DNA of 64,000 nucleotides, taken from assembly GCA_024500155.1 (NCBI GenBank), contig CM044880.1, positions 14,636,379 to 14,700,378 of the forward strand. The letters are read 5' to 3'. Positions 34,545 through 45,581 of this stretch are shown here, piece by piece. How positions within the stretch are numbered: position 1 is the stretch's first letter; every line of letters begins with the position of its first letter. Below the pieces are notes generated by a model that was given only the letters and a program-made list of their open reading frames with translations, did not search any database and was not told the DNA's origin. A program made the position numbers and the translations under genes. Source of the DNA: Chenopodium formosanum. Lineage: Eukaryota; Streptophyta; Magnoliopsida; Caryophyllales; Amaranthaceae.

Positions 34545-36849
34545 CTAATTCTCGAGGAGATCAATAAAATTCAAGTCAAGCGGCCATAAATCAAGCTCAT
34601 TACAATCACATTCCTCCCAAAGGTCCCTTACAGTATAGCATTCAAACAGAGCATGGCGAACAGTTTCAGAGCAGCCAGGGCACCATGGGCAATCATCAAT
34701 ATCATCCATATGACGATGTTTAAGATATGCTTTGACAGGGAGCGTACCAGTGCAAATTCTCCATAGAAAATGTCTAATCTTCGGTGTAACTTCAAGCTTC
34801 CAAATATTGACCCAAGATTTGTGAAATTCGTCAAGATTGCACGATTTGCCTAACATATAAGCCGTCTTGACAGTGTATCTTCCGTCCATAGAAAACGCCC
34901 AGCTAGGAATGTCAGGAATACTTCTTAAGCTTAGGGGAATTGAAAGAATGGCTCGAGCGTCAGCCTCATTGAACATATTCGTGATCCGATCAACTTCCCA
35001 CTCCCTTGTTTCGTGATTAATTAGATCACAGACTCGTTGAAATTCCAACGACGGGGGTGAGGAGACAAATCTGCTATCACCACAAACAATCCAAGGGTCT
35101 TGCCATATGTTGACCATAGTGCCATCGCCGATTCTCCACAATAACCCTTCTTTAATTAAAGATTTAGATGACCAAATACTTCGCCAAGAAAAACTACTTG
35201 ACCATCCTAGATTTGCGTCCAAAAAAGAGCGTTTAGCATAGTATTTCGATTGAAGTACTCTGCTAAGAAGGGAGTTGGGGTGGCTAACTAACCGCCATGC
35301 TTGTCGGCCCAACAGTGCATCATTAAAAACATTAAGATCACGGAGACCCAGTCCCCCAAGACATTTAGGAGTGCAGATATACCTCCAGCTCTTCCAATGC
35401 ACTCTCCTTGAGCCATCATTGTTCCCCCACAAAAAACGAGCCATCATACTTTGAATCACATGGATAATCCCTACCGAAATTTTATATACACCCATAAGGT
35501 AGGTAGGGATTGCTTGAATTACCGACTTTAGAAGAACCTCTTTGCCCGCTCTAGACAGTAACTTCTCCTTCCATCCATTTAATTTCTTCCAAATTCTATC
35601 TTTGAGTGCCTCAAAAACCATCTTTTTAGACCTACCAATAATGGTTGGTATGCCTAAATATTTCCCGTGCTTGTCCACCCATTTTATATCAAGAATCTCT
35701 AACAACTCCTCTTGCCTAGAAAAATTGACCCCTTTGCTAAAAGAAACCTCCGATTTATCATAGTTAATTTTCTGTCCGGAAGCTGCTTCGTATGTGTTGA
35801 GAATTTCAACAATCTTTGAGCATTCACTTCGGTTGGCTCTTGCAAAGAGAAGACTATCGTAGGCAAAGAAAAGATGAGAGATTTTCGGCCCTTGTCTACT
35901 AGCTCTAGCCCCGTGAAGGGCTCCATTTTCCATGGCTTTCCGCAATAATCCGGAAAAAGCATCAGTAACGAGGATGAACAAGTAGGGGGAGAGGGGGTCC
36001 CCCTGCCGGAGACCCCGAGATGGAGTGACAGCACCACAAACACCACCATTGATAATGAAAGAGTAAGTAACCGATTTGACACAGTCCATTATCATAACAA
36101 CCCATTTATCTACAAAACCCATTTTCAGAAGGAGTTTCTCCAGAAAAATCCATTCGACTCTGTCATACGTTTTGCTCATATACAGTTTCATTGAAACCAA
36201 TCCCTTCTTCCCCTTGCACCTTGTTTTCATAGTATGAAATAGTTCCAGAGCAATTAAAGCATTATCAGTAATAAGACGACCCGGAACAAAGGCACTCTGA
36301 TTTTCGGAGACAATACCAGGGAGAATGTCCTTCAGTCTCATAGCAATTGCTTTGGAAGCAATTTTATACAATACATTACATAAAGCAATAGGCCTAAATT
36401 CCGCCATGTATGAAGGAGTATGAATTTTCGGAATAAGCACAATATGCCAAAAAAATTTCAGGGGCTTTACAGGGGTGCATTTGATTTAGAGCAGCAAAAT
36501 TTTCATCCTTGGAGAAAGGGCGCAGCAATGCCTCATTAATGTCCGAAGTGACTTTCGGAGGAATTGCATTAAGAACTATATCACAAGCTTCATTGGACGG
36601 CAATCCTGAAGTAAAGAGATGTTGGTAGTATTGTTGAACAATGCCTTCCAGTTTTTCCTCATTCTCATGCCAGACTCCCTCTTCGTCAAAAAGGCCATTG
36701 ATTTGATTTCGTTGCTTGCATTGTGAGGCTTTATGATGAAAATATTTTGTGTTTCTACCTCCATCCTTAATCTCCGAAGCTCTCGAACGCAAATACCAGT
36801 AGGCCTCTTGTTTATCTAACAAATCATCTAGAGTCTTCTCCAACTCCAC
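34545..36849 (-). pseudogene. LINE reverse transcriptase with zf-RVT (ORF2 middle), inactive
   Basis: The upstream part (36849-36394) carries SRASEIKDGGRNTKYFHHKA. The main part (36440-34545, 631 codons in another frame) has FRPIALCNVLYKI, ENQSAFVPGRLITDNALIA, GLRQGDPLSPYLF, a thumb region, and a C-terminal zf-RVT (RHFLWRICTGTLPVKAYL, CPWCPGCSETVRHALFEC). Two catalytic aspartates are replaced by tyrosine: motif A reads KLYMSKTYD (Tyr at residue 87, codon 36182-36180), usually LDMSKAYD, and motif C reads FFAYDSLLF (Tyr194, codon 35861-35859), usually FADD. Both are single G-to-T changes. Without these residues it should not polymerise DNA. Confidence 0.9.
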
Positions 36850-36907
36850 ACACCTAGAGATCGATTCCTCCGAAATATCATCACTTTGTGCAGCTTTTAG
36901 AGCAGTC

Positions 36908-37807
36908 TCAACGTCCCCTATTTGCTGTTACAGGTTCTGAAATTTTCGGCTGCTCCATAGTTTCAGCTACAGATTTCAATATATCAGTGACCCCTCCAAT
37001 AGTACCACGCCAGGAGCTGCGAACTACTTCCTCACAGTCTTTGTCTAAAAACCAGGCAGTCTCAAAACGAAATTCCCTCTTTTTTTTCTTCTTTTTCTTC
37101 CTTATGTGTTCACCAAATCTCAGAAATATTGGTGCATGGTCCGACTTGAAGCGAATTAAATTCTCAACAACAGGCTGCAATTGAAGGTTGAACCAAAGAG
37201 AGTTCGCTATGAATCTATCAAGTCTCTCACGGATGATGGTATGAACAGACACACCCCTTTCCCATGTGTACCATTGACCCTCAAAACCCAGATCCTTTAG
37301 ATCACAATCCTGAAGAGCCTCACGAAATTCTGACATGGCACGTCGTTCATTGTCTACACCCCCCTTCTTCTCATCATATCTCAATATCTCGTTAAAATCA
37401 CCTCCAAATAAGATCGGTCCGTCAAACTCAGAGCATAATTGTCTAATAAGAGTCCAGGTCTTGTGTTTGTTTCCTGTTTCGGGCCATCCGTATAAACCAA
37501 CAAAACGCCATTGTAAGCCTGAATTAAGCTTAACGTCACCGTAAATGTGGTTTTGGGAAAAGGATACCAAAGTGAAATCAATGTTGTCTTTCTAGTAAAA
37601 ACATAGACCTCCTGCTCTACCAATACTACTGACACAAAAGGCATACGGGAAACCAAACCTACTTTTATTATTCTCAGCAATGCTTTTATTTATTTTAGTT
37701 TTAGACAAAAATAAAATATCCGGGGCTAAGGAATTGCACCACTTACATAGTGCTCGAACCGCACGAGGGCTAGCCAAACCTTGGCAGTTCCAACATAATG
37801 TACTCAT
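36908..37807 (-). pseudogene. LINE endonuclease domain (N-terminal part of ORF2)
   Basis: Two frames, 37807-37592 (LCWNCQGLASPRAVRAL...FLSKTK) and 37570-36908, cover an exonuclease-endonuclease-phosphatase domain that nicks target DNA. GGDFNEI and the SDHAPIFLRF motif are kept. The family's catalytic Glu in LSETK is Lys here (FLSKTK), a G-to-A change. The two parts are broken by a stop and frame change between 37570 and 37592. The ORF2 start ATGA overlaps the stop of the ORF1 remnant. Confidence 0.85.
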
Positions 37808-38103
37808 TGGACTTGGCGGGGTTGATCCATGTCAACCTCCGCCGGACTAGCAGAAGAAAGAGACACCTCAGGGACTGTTTTGAGACGTTTCTTAGCCAGC
37901 ATCTCGTTGTCTTCCACTATCACCACAGCCTTCGAACTGTGTTGTTTACGATTCCCAGTCAGAACAGGTTGTCCTACCAGCGTCAGGGAAATCTTAGCTT
38001 TCGTATCCTCATCGTCTACAGGCGCTACATCATCACCAATTACCTTATTCTCCTCCTCTGTCAGGTTCAGTTTCTCCAATTCTTCCAGAAGTTTTGATTC
38101 CAT
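37804..38103 (-). pseudogene. LINE ORF1 remnant, internally deleted
   Basis: The ATG at 38103 opens MESKLLEELEKLNLTEEENK, a leucine/glutamate-rich start typical of plant L1 ORF1 proteins. It ends at DMDQPRQVQ after 99 codons. Usual ORF1 proteins are several hundred residues, with an RNA-binding domain and zinc knuckle, and neither is present, so the middle was lost by an in-frame deletion. The terminal TGA overlaps the ATG of ORF2. Confidence 0.7.
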
Positions 38104-38266
38104 AGGTACAATGATGATAGCAGTGTTCAATTTCGTCAGCAAAAGGGAAGAAATCGCACAAAAAACCACCAGAAAATACGAACGAAAACCACTGCCCTAG
38201 TCGAGGGACGAGAGCGTTTTAACCCTAGGCGAGGGACTTTTTTTTACTAATTAATTTAATTATTTA

Positions 38267-38930
38267 CTCCCTTTGTTATTAATACTTGCTCAATTTCTCC
38301 ATGCACAGAGTTTTAAGAATATACCCAATGGATGACCCAAAATTTGTTGTCCTAGATTATTATATACGGAGTAATTTTTTTCTCTTTCCACTCATCCATG
38401 AGACCATGACCAAATCACATAACCAATCATGACTAAAGACTCCCAATGGTTGCCCAAAATAATTTTAGTCATAATTTTCTCTCTCCTACTTTTTTCATAC
38501 AAATACCCATTTCCTTCTTCCAATAGCATATAGCCATTTCTCAATTAATATATTCATGACCAAACTTTTATGTACTTCTCTCATCCCTTTTTTTTCTTTC
38601 TTCCATTTTTTTAATATAAGAAGTTATTTCTCTCTCCTCATGACGAGGTCATTAGTCATCTAATGGCCACCCTCTAAGAGAAATTGGATAAAGTAATAAA
38701 ATATGGAGGTAGTGGGGTGGGTAGAAGAATAAAAAATTGTATAAAGTTAAAGTAGTGGAGAGAATTCGAGGAGAGAGAATATGAAATTAATAAAATTTGA
38801 TTTATTTTGGGTCTAATAGGTGAGAGAAATTAATTAAATATTGTAAAAGCTTTTCAAATAAGGAAATGAATCAAGTATTTAAAAACGACCGAAAAAGAAA
38901 AGTGGTGCAAGTATTTAAAAATGGAAGGAG
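38267..38930. mobile_element. Stowaway-like element interrupted by the LINE and by another insert
   Basis: It starts CTCCCTTTGTTATTAATACT and ends ATTTAAAAATGGAAGGAG with TA at the edges. Both arms match the shorter relative at 53166-53451 (GTAATAAAATATG-AGGTAGTG, GAAATTAATTAA). Compared with that copy there is extra DNA at about 38318-38680, probably a separate insertion. The LINE entered within its first ten bases, leaving a stub at 33821-33828. Confidence 0.7.
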
Positions 38931-39345
38931 TATTATTTCAGAATTGTTTGTAATATGTAATAAAAACAAAAGTTGTCAGTGGTTATTACTAAAACGTTAT
39001 ACTCCATAGGTAATAGTTTTCAGAATTAAAAAAAAAAAAATGGTTGTCAAAAAAGTTACAATGTATCATACTTTGTATGTAACTACTACGTAAGTACGTA
39101 GTAGCAAGCATGACCAATGACAATTCTACGCACATGCATGACAGCTTCATTATAATGATCATAGGCAACAATTTATAATACTCCATTGTTTTGTCAAATG
39201 AAATAAGGTAAGTTTTCATACTTGTATTATTTTAGAGCATAATGCTACCAAATTGAAAAATTAAATCGTAATACTTGGGATTATGAGATCAAATACGGAC
39301 AACACTGGGTGAATAATTTTAGGCGTATAGGCCCTACTCCTGTAA

Positions 39346-40092
39346 GGGGCCGTTTGGCTGGGGTTAATTATTAAAGGGAATGGAAATCAACTGCTCTCAT
39401 TTTCTTTGTTATTGTTTGTTAGACCATTTTTCCCATTCCCTTTACCTCCTCATTCCCCCAAATCCTTCTAAGTTCATTCCCCACCCACCTATGTATTTCC
39501 ATTCCCATTCCCTACCCACCTTCACACCACCACATCACCACCTTCACACCTACCAACACCACCGGAAAACCAGCCCACCTCTATACCAGACCACCGCCGC
39601 CACTACCCTGGCCACCGCCGCCGCTCCCCTCCCCCGTGAAAACATCCTCAGCTATCGAAAAACCCTAAAAACCCCTCCTTATCCCCGTAAAAACGCCGCC
39701 CAGCCCTCCCACCACCCTCAAAACCCTCGCGGCTAGGGTTTCAAGGGTGGTGACCGGGAGGGCTGGGGGGGCAATTTTACGGGGATAACGAGGGGTTTTT
39801 AGGGTTTTCGGTGGCTGTGGATGTTTTTGCGAGGGAGGGGAGATGTGTGAGGGTGCGGCGGTGGTCGTCGAGTAGTGGAGAAGGCGCAGCGGTGGTCGGT
39901 GAGTGGTGGAGGAGGCGCGGCGAGTGATGGTGGTGGCCGGAAATTGTGGGAAGTGATGCAATGTGGTGGTGTTTGTGTTTCCTTTGTTATTCAAAACAAA
40001 CAACACCCTAAATTTGGGGGATTTTCATTCCATTTCCATTCTTTCCCTTTGTTCATTCCATTCCGATTACCCTCTTCGAACCAAACGGCCCT
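39346..40092. mobile_element. PIF/Harbinger-type foldback element
   Basis: Terminal repeats GGGGCCGTTTGG and, reversed, AGGGCCGTTTGG are flanked by TAA (39343-39345 and 40093-40095), the 3-bp duplication of this superfamily. The two halves are reverse complements over most of their length, for example AACCCTAAAAACCCCTCC at about 39664 against GAGGGGTTTTTAGGGTTTT at about 39790. The transcript would be a hairpin of roughly 370-bp arms. The core is GC-rich and the proline-rich frames through it are not genes. No transposase. Confidence 0.85.
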
Positions 40093-40339
40093 TAAGTATT
40101 TTGGAAACACATAGGAGGCCACAATGATTATTTAATGTTTATAGAAGTATATTTTAGCATATAATGACATTTATTTTGCATATAAAATTATTAAAGTAGG
40201 TCCCAATTTCCAAAAAAAATATATAAGTGTCCTATATTAAGAGTAGAAAAGAAGTTAACCACTTTATAAGTCTAAGGGGCTATGTGTGTCTCTTGAAACC
40301 TCCTTGGATTCATATTTGTAAAGTGGATTCTCTCTCTTA

Positions 40340-40573
40340 GGGTATGTTCACATTTACAGAACTGAACTGAGCTGAACTGAATTGATTGGAACTGAATTGA
40401 ACTAAATTGAATTGATTGAAGCTAAACTAAACTAAACTGAGCTGAAATGAATATTTTATAAGAGAAGGAAATTAGGAGCTGAACTGAACTGAATGATTGG
40501 AGATGAACTGATTGGAGCTGAACTAAACTGATTGGATCTGAACTAAACTGAGCTGAAATTAATTTAAAAGCCC
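40340..40573. mobile_element. Tourist-like MITE with GAACT repeats
   Basis: It starts GGGTATGTTCACATTTAC and ends AAAAGCCC, with TTA duplicated at 40337-40339 and 40574-40576. The interior is a degenerate array of GAACTGAACTGA and ATTGGAGCTGAACT. It is the same family as 42923-43137. Confidence 0.8.
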
Positions 40574-41135
40574 TTAGTTTATGAGCGTGGTCAGATATCA
40601 TGGGGATAATTATTGTGTCATTATTATAAGGGTTATTACTTGGTCAGTGTTGTAGACTTGTAGAGGTTACTTGTTGATCTACAATGGTCACTAAAAACTG
40701 TCTCCATGATCTACAATGGTCTCCATGGTATATATAATCGTAAACAACTGGACACACAATTCAAGATCATCCAATACACTAAGAAGTTACGTCTTCTACT
40801 GCATAAAACTAAATCATACCAAACTCTTGTACACCAAAGAGATGAGAACCGTTCAAATTTTATCTAATTTTAGGCACATTTAAGGACTAAAGTAGTAACA
40901 TACCACCAATATTTGGCACTTTTCCTAAATGGTTAAGGTTGCTTTATGATTCAATGCATATGTTTATGGATCAATAACACAAATTAAGTAAAGGCTACTT
41001 CTAAATATAACCACGAAATAATGGTACCACCACGAGTCTCTTAAAAACCACAACTATTAACTAACAAATGTTATGGCCTTTTTGGGTCATTAATTGGCTT
41101 CTTTTCACCAAATTGAAAAAGTTGGCTTCTTAGTA

Positions 41136-41226
41136 CTACCTCCGGTCCAAATTACTCGCAACTTTAGAATATTTTATATCTCACAAATAATACCCCAAAG
41201 TTGCGAGTAATTTAGACCGGAGGTAG
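41136..41226. mobile_element. Stowaway MITE, 91 bp
   Basis: CTACCTCCGGTCCAAATTAC at the left is mirrored by GTAATTTAGACCGGAGGTAG at the right, with TA on both sides. The arms pair over more than 30 bp (to AACTTT / AAAGTT). Confidence 0.9.
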
Positions 41227-41434
41227 TATTTACTTTTGCACATAGGTTGTGAGCTCATGTATTGCTCAAACGATCCTTCTAACAAGCATTCTTGGAACTT
41301 ATTAAACTACCTAATAGGCTAATAACCTAATGCTCAACCTTTATTCTATTGGCAACATTTGTAATTTTGTGATACATAACCTGAATTATTAATATTCTTA
41401 ATTGTCGACAAGTTAAGTTATGAAATATCATGCA

Positions 41435-41622
41435 ATGGTCTTGTAGAAAGGTTTAAATCTCATAACTATAAGGTGTTGGGATCAAATCCACTAGTGTCAC
41501 TTTGGTGTAGGATTCTCTTACCCTTTTTCCCACTTCCAAATGGTTTATTCTGCTAACTCAAGCAGGTTAAAATGTGAGAGATTTTTCATCAACTTACCTA
41601 CCAAAAAAAAAAAAAAAAAAAA
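41435..41622 (+). mobile_element. SINE-like sequence with A tail
   Basis: GGTCTTGTAGAAAGG followed after about 30 bp by a B-box-like GGGATCAAATCC (about 41468-41480), a downstream TTTTTCCC region and a terminal run of about 20 A at 41601-41622. This is the layout of a tRNA-derived SINE. Limits are approximate and no target duplication was confirmed. Confidence 0.45.
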
Positions 41623-42025
41623 GAGTAAAGTTATAAATCACTAAAATTAACTTAGTGAAAGTAGACTATGTGCGTATATTATGTAAAAGTCAAAACTTTA
41701 CGATAAATTAAGTTTAACTAACAATAATCTTTACTTTATATCCTCTTTATGGATTTTTACTTTTTGTGCCTTCAATTTTTGTTCATTATGTCCCCCCCCC
41801 CTACTTTCTTTGTTTTATTTCTTTAGTTGGTTCCATTTTTATGGATGATTTAATTTGTTATGACGATTCAATAAGATGACCCTTTATCATGTTGAAGCTA
41901 CTAAAGGCTTTGCTATGTTATGTGTGAATAGTTAATTACTAGAGAAAGTCAAAGAAGTTATGGTGAAAAGTGTAAATTAAAAGTCAAATTGATTTTACAA
42001 TTAAAAGATAGAGTATGCAATAATA

Positions 42026-42305
42026 CCTTCATTCCATAATAATTGAAACTATTAAAATTGACACACTTGTCAATGCACAAATAATGTCCCAAATATAAAT
42101 ATTTAAACACAACTAAAGATTATGAAAATTTTGATATTATTATGAAACTTTTATCATATCTTCTTAATAACATTTTACATATATACATAATAATAATTTT
42201 TATAACACACAGCCAAAAAAAAAAAAATACAAAATTAATATATAACCTTTAATAGTAATAATAAAATAAAATAAAATGTGTCAATTATTGTGAATTGGAG
42301 GGATG
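42026..42305. mobile_element. Degenerate Stowaway/mariner-type MITE
   Basis: The left end CCTTCATTCCATAATAATTG pairs with CAATTATTGTGAATTGGAGG at the right, with TA at the left edge. The interior is very AT-rich. The family resembles the CTCCCTCCGT elements elsewhere in the window. Confidence 0.6.
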
Positions 42306-42786
42306 ATATATAACATTACTCCTTACCATTCATATATGATAAATAAGAGTTTACTATGCACTTTTGTGTCCACGGGTGATGAAACTGTGAAAGTAATTAA
42401 TCTTCAAGTGGAGAGGAGCAAATTAATTTGCGTTTCATACTGACCTAGAATGTTATATTTTCACATGAAATACGCATATTCTAGAAAATAAATTGATGAA
42501 GTTAATTACATGCCTGCATTCCCATGCATTGAGACATAACCTTGACCAATTTCTTAAATCTAGGTTTATTTATCAAACTTATGAGTTGTGGACCTCTAAG
42601 GCTCTAACAATTTATATTGTATGAACAAAAGAATTTCTAGGACCAAAATATGTCTTTGGACAAAAAAATTAATAACAAGTTTATAACCTATAATAATTAT
42701 AAATGATTATAACATAAATCTACACATTTGTGAAAGACCAAGTTTTTGTGTCAATGAGAATGATTTATAGTTAATTAACTAGATTA

Positions 42787-42873
42787 TTTTCAGTTCAATT
42801 TAGTTCATTTCTTAATTTCCTTTTCTCATAAAATATTCAGTTAAGTTCAATTTAGTCAATCAGAATAGGCCCT
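42787..42873. mobile_element. Truncated Tourist-like MITE, inverted copy
   Basis: CAGTTCAATTTAGTTCATTT through CAATCAGAATAGGCCC is the reverse complement of the GAACT-family element that follows at 42923. Only one end (AATAGGCCC) is preserved. Confidence 0.6.
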
Positions 42874-42922
42874 ATGTAATGATGGATCTTGAACGAAAAT
42901 TTTAGGATGGGGACAAGTTTAA

Positions 42923-43137
42923 GGTATGTTCACATTTACTGAACTGTGTTGAACTGAACTGATTGAAGCTTTACAAAACTAAACTGAACTGATTGGAGCC
43001 GAGTTGAACTGAATTGAATTGGGCTAAAATGAATATTTTATGAGAGAAGGAACGAAATTAGGAACTGAGCTGAGCTGAACTGAACTGAACTGATTGGAGC
43101 TGAACTGAACTGAAATTAAGCTGAAGTAAATAGGCCC
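42923..43137. mobile_element. Tourist-like MITE with GAACT repeats, second copy
   Basis: It starts GGTATGTTCACATTTACTGA and ends AAATAGGCCC, with TAA at 42920-42922 and 43138-43140. The interior is of the GAACTGAACTGATTGGAGC type, close to 40340-40573. Confidence 0.8.
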
Positions 43138-43862
43138 TAAATTTCAATCTCTCGATCCCTTGTTTAAGATTGAGTTTACTTTTATGCCCCAAAAAAATTT
43201 GTATACATGCATCAAACAACATGTTTATTTAATAACTCGACAGATTGATCAAATAATTATTTTAAATACCCAATATTTTAGCAATATATTGGTCATATAC
43301 CCCGTACTTTGTATAAAATTGTGTTCTTTTAAGCCAATCCGACAGTCGGACGACACCAGCCACTAGGTCAATCTTTGGCATAAGGCAGCTGCAGTACAAT
43401 ATAACAATAATAACGTAATTGTTTTTACTTGGTTCATCGTTCATGTATAGTTGTCTATACATCTTCAATAAGTGTGCCGATATGATAAGACCTTGATCCA
43501 ATACATAAATGTAATGCAATCACATTTACAGCACCAAGACAGCATATGGTAATGCAACACTCCGTAAAAAAATTAAGCATCAACTTTTTCCAAAGCCATA
43601 TATGTTATTATAGTAATATGGCTCATCTAATGAAATATACTTGACAATCTTTTTGTGATTTACACTGGGAAATTGGAAATATATATGTGATTTTATTAGA
43701 TTCGCCTTTAATATAAAAAATTTAAATGTTATCTTTTTATAATTTTGACCTCTATGGATTATTAATGCTAGTAATATCTGAAATCATGTATTAGTAAAAT
43801 AAATGTGTCTAAAGAATCGTGTCAGTTACAGAGTAAAATGAAATGGAGAAAAAGTATTATAT

Positions 43863-44066
43863 GGTGTGGTTAGCCATTATAGGGTTGTTACGTCGTTAGT
43901 GTAATAGAGATTATTTAAAGGGGTTACTTTGTCGGTGTTATAGGGTTACCCGGTCAGTGTTACAAGGGTTACTCAATCAGCTAGTATTATAGGGATTTTT
44001 TTATCAGTGTTATAGAGGTTACTTTGATGTTTTACAAGTGGTCACACGATATAATTGGCCACCCAT
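43863..44066. repeat. Short relative of the palindrome-bounded GTTAC element
   Basis: The left edge GGTGTGGTTAGCCAT and the right edge GTGGTCACACGATA / TTGGCCACCCAT echo the 29-bp palindromes at 7349 and 8555. Between them GGGTTACTTTGTCGGTGTTA-like units repeat about six times every 25-35 bp (43885-44025). The array is in one orientation only. A weaker unit pair (GGGTTATTACTTGGTCAGTG) occurs alone at about 40628-40672. Confidence 0.5.
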
Positions 44067-45340
44067 AACATAGTAATCTCCTTAAAAATGGAAATTTTTA
44101 ACATGTTTTTACTTTGTTATGTCTACTGTTAGCAGACAGAGTCTTTCTTAATAGTCCAATTCCATTTCTCAAAAGTTTGCAAGAATAAGCATCTTTCTTC
44201 CCAAGAAAAACTTTACTAAATAATTACACGCCATTCAATTAAAAGAATATCACTTTTAATCCCACTAAAAAAAAGATTTTATTCTTCAAAATCAGGAGGA
44301 AATTGCGTTACATATAGGCATTTTATGTTTCCATGTCGACCACATGAAATTCGCATTGTTCTAAGAAATTTTGGATTTGAAGACATAATGTAGACCAACT
44401 TCTCTTGTTTAGGCTTGTTTATGTAGGGGTGTCTACAAATAGAGCCTCTTGTAAACAATTAACAATTTGATTGGCTAATTGTTTTGCTCGATTCATGAAT
44501 GGGAAGGGTTAGAACTCAATTAGTTCGAGCACTATGAGAGTATGAGAGCTAGCTTAAGTTAAATATTTTAGAGATTTGGGTGGTAGTAAAATAAAATAAA
44601 AAAATTTAACAGGTAGCAAATGTAACACACAGTTCTTTTGCTAGTAGCAAATGTCAAAAGTCTTGTTCGATCTCTACAACTTTTTCGAAACTTGCATATA
44701 ACTAATGATGTGGGAGAAATTTAGTTAACAAAAGTCTTGTTCGATCTCTACAACTTTTTGAGTTTTATATATTCAAGTCGATTTGGTCAATATATAAAAC
44801 TTGATCAACATCTTTACGAGTAATATTTACAATATAAAACATTTTTAATCGATCCCTTATTATTGACCACGACCAAAAAAAAAAAAAAAAAAACTACGGA
44901 ATAAAAAATTAACTCATCAAAACGCCTATTTAATAAGGATATTAAAGTTTTACAGTAACAATTAATTTTTATTCAATGAAATAAACTAAAACAGTGAAGC
45001 ATCTAGACTTAATTTTCAAGATATTCATGAATGCATTAGGAAAGGTCCATATGTAATACTAGTACAAAAACAACCTAATTTGGAAAGAGCTACAAAATGA
45101 TGTTTTGGTAAGTGGTTTGGCGGTGCGGCCGGTGCCTTGTAATAAAAGACAATAACAGGATTATTATTTGAATTAATCACATTTATGATTTGATAACAGA
45201 TAACTTGATCAATTGCAAGATCACAAATCATTCATGCATGCATCTAACATTCTTAGATAATAATATCATGTCTCAAAAAAAAAAGGGGCAAATAAAGTAA
45301 TACAAATCATATAAGTTGAAAGTTGGATTAATATATATAT
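44067..45340. other. Intergenic, no feature recognised
   Basis: AT-rich with an A tract at about 44876-44892. A 28-bp phrase including GTCTTGTTCGATCTCTACAA is repeated at about 44658 and 44730, a local duplication. No gene was found. Confidence 0.4.
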
Positions 45341-45438
45341 TATCTCTGTTAATAATTATGTGCAATAAATGAATATTTTATATCTCACAAATAAATAAAT
45401 AATACGCTTTTGTTGCACATAATAATTAATGGAGGTAG
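45341..45438. mobile_element. Stowaway-like MITE
   Basis: The left end TCTCTGTTAATAATTATGTG and the right end CACATAATAATTAATGGAGG pair across about 25 bp, and TA follows at the right. It resembles the CTCCCTCCGT family but is diverged. Confidence 0.65.
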
Positions 45439-45581
45439 TATATATTCTAGATCAAATTTTAACGTGAAATTTGGTAAGTTGTCACTTAAAAGTAGCTACA
45501 AGGAACGAACTATTTCAATCATGACAAATAAATGTTACAAAGGTTTTAATAGAGAAATAGTTGTGAGGTATAATTAATCAA

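Larger units (their letters stand above)
33829..38256 (-). mobile_element. L1-type LINE retrotransposon with 18-bp target duplication
   Basis: The minus-strand element has an ORF1 remnant, apurinic-endonuclease-like domain, reverse transcriptase, zf-RVT segment and RNase H, and ends in an A run (plus-strand T run at about 33829-33834). The duplication TAATTATTTACTCCCTTT is identical at 33811-33828 and 38257-38274. At 4.4 kb it is shorter than full-length plant L1s because ORF1 is mostly missing. The right-hand duplication lies at the start of a Stowaway-like element (38267-38930), so the LINE landed in that element. Several catalytic residues are lost and ORF2 is split by stops and frameshifts. 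Confidence 0.92.

Noticed and set aside
35542..38200. Plus-strand frames opposite the LINE
   Set aside because: Antisense shadows of ORF1 and ORF2; no independent motif.
39380..40114. Proline/histidine-rich frames on both strands
   Set aside because: Translation of the inverted arms of the Harbinger-type foldback element.
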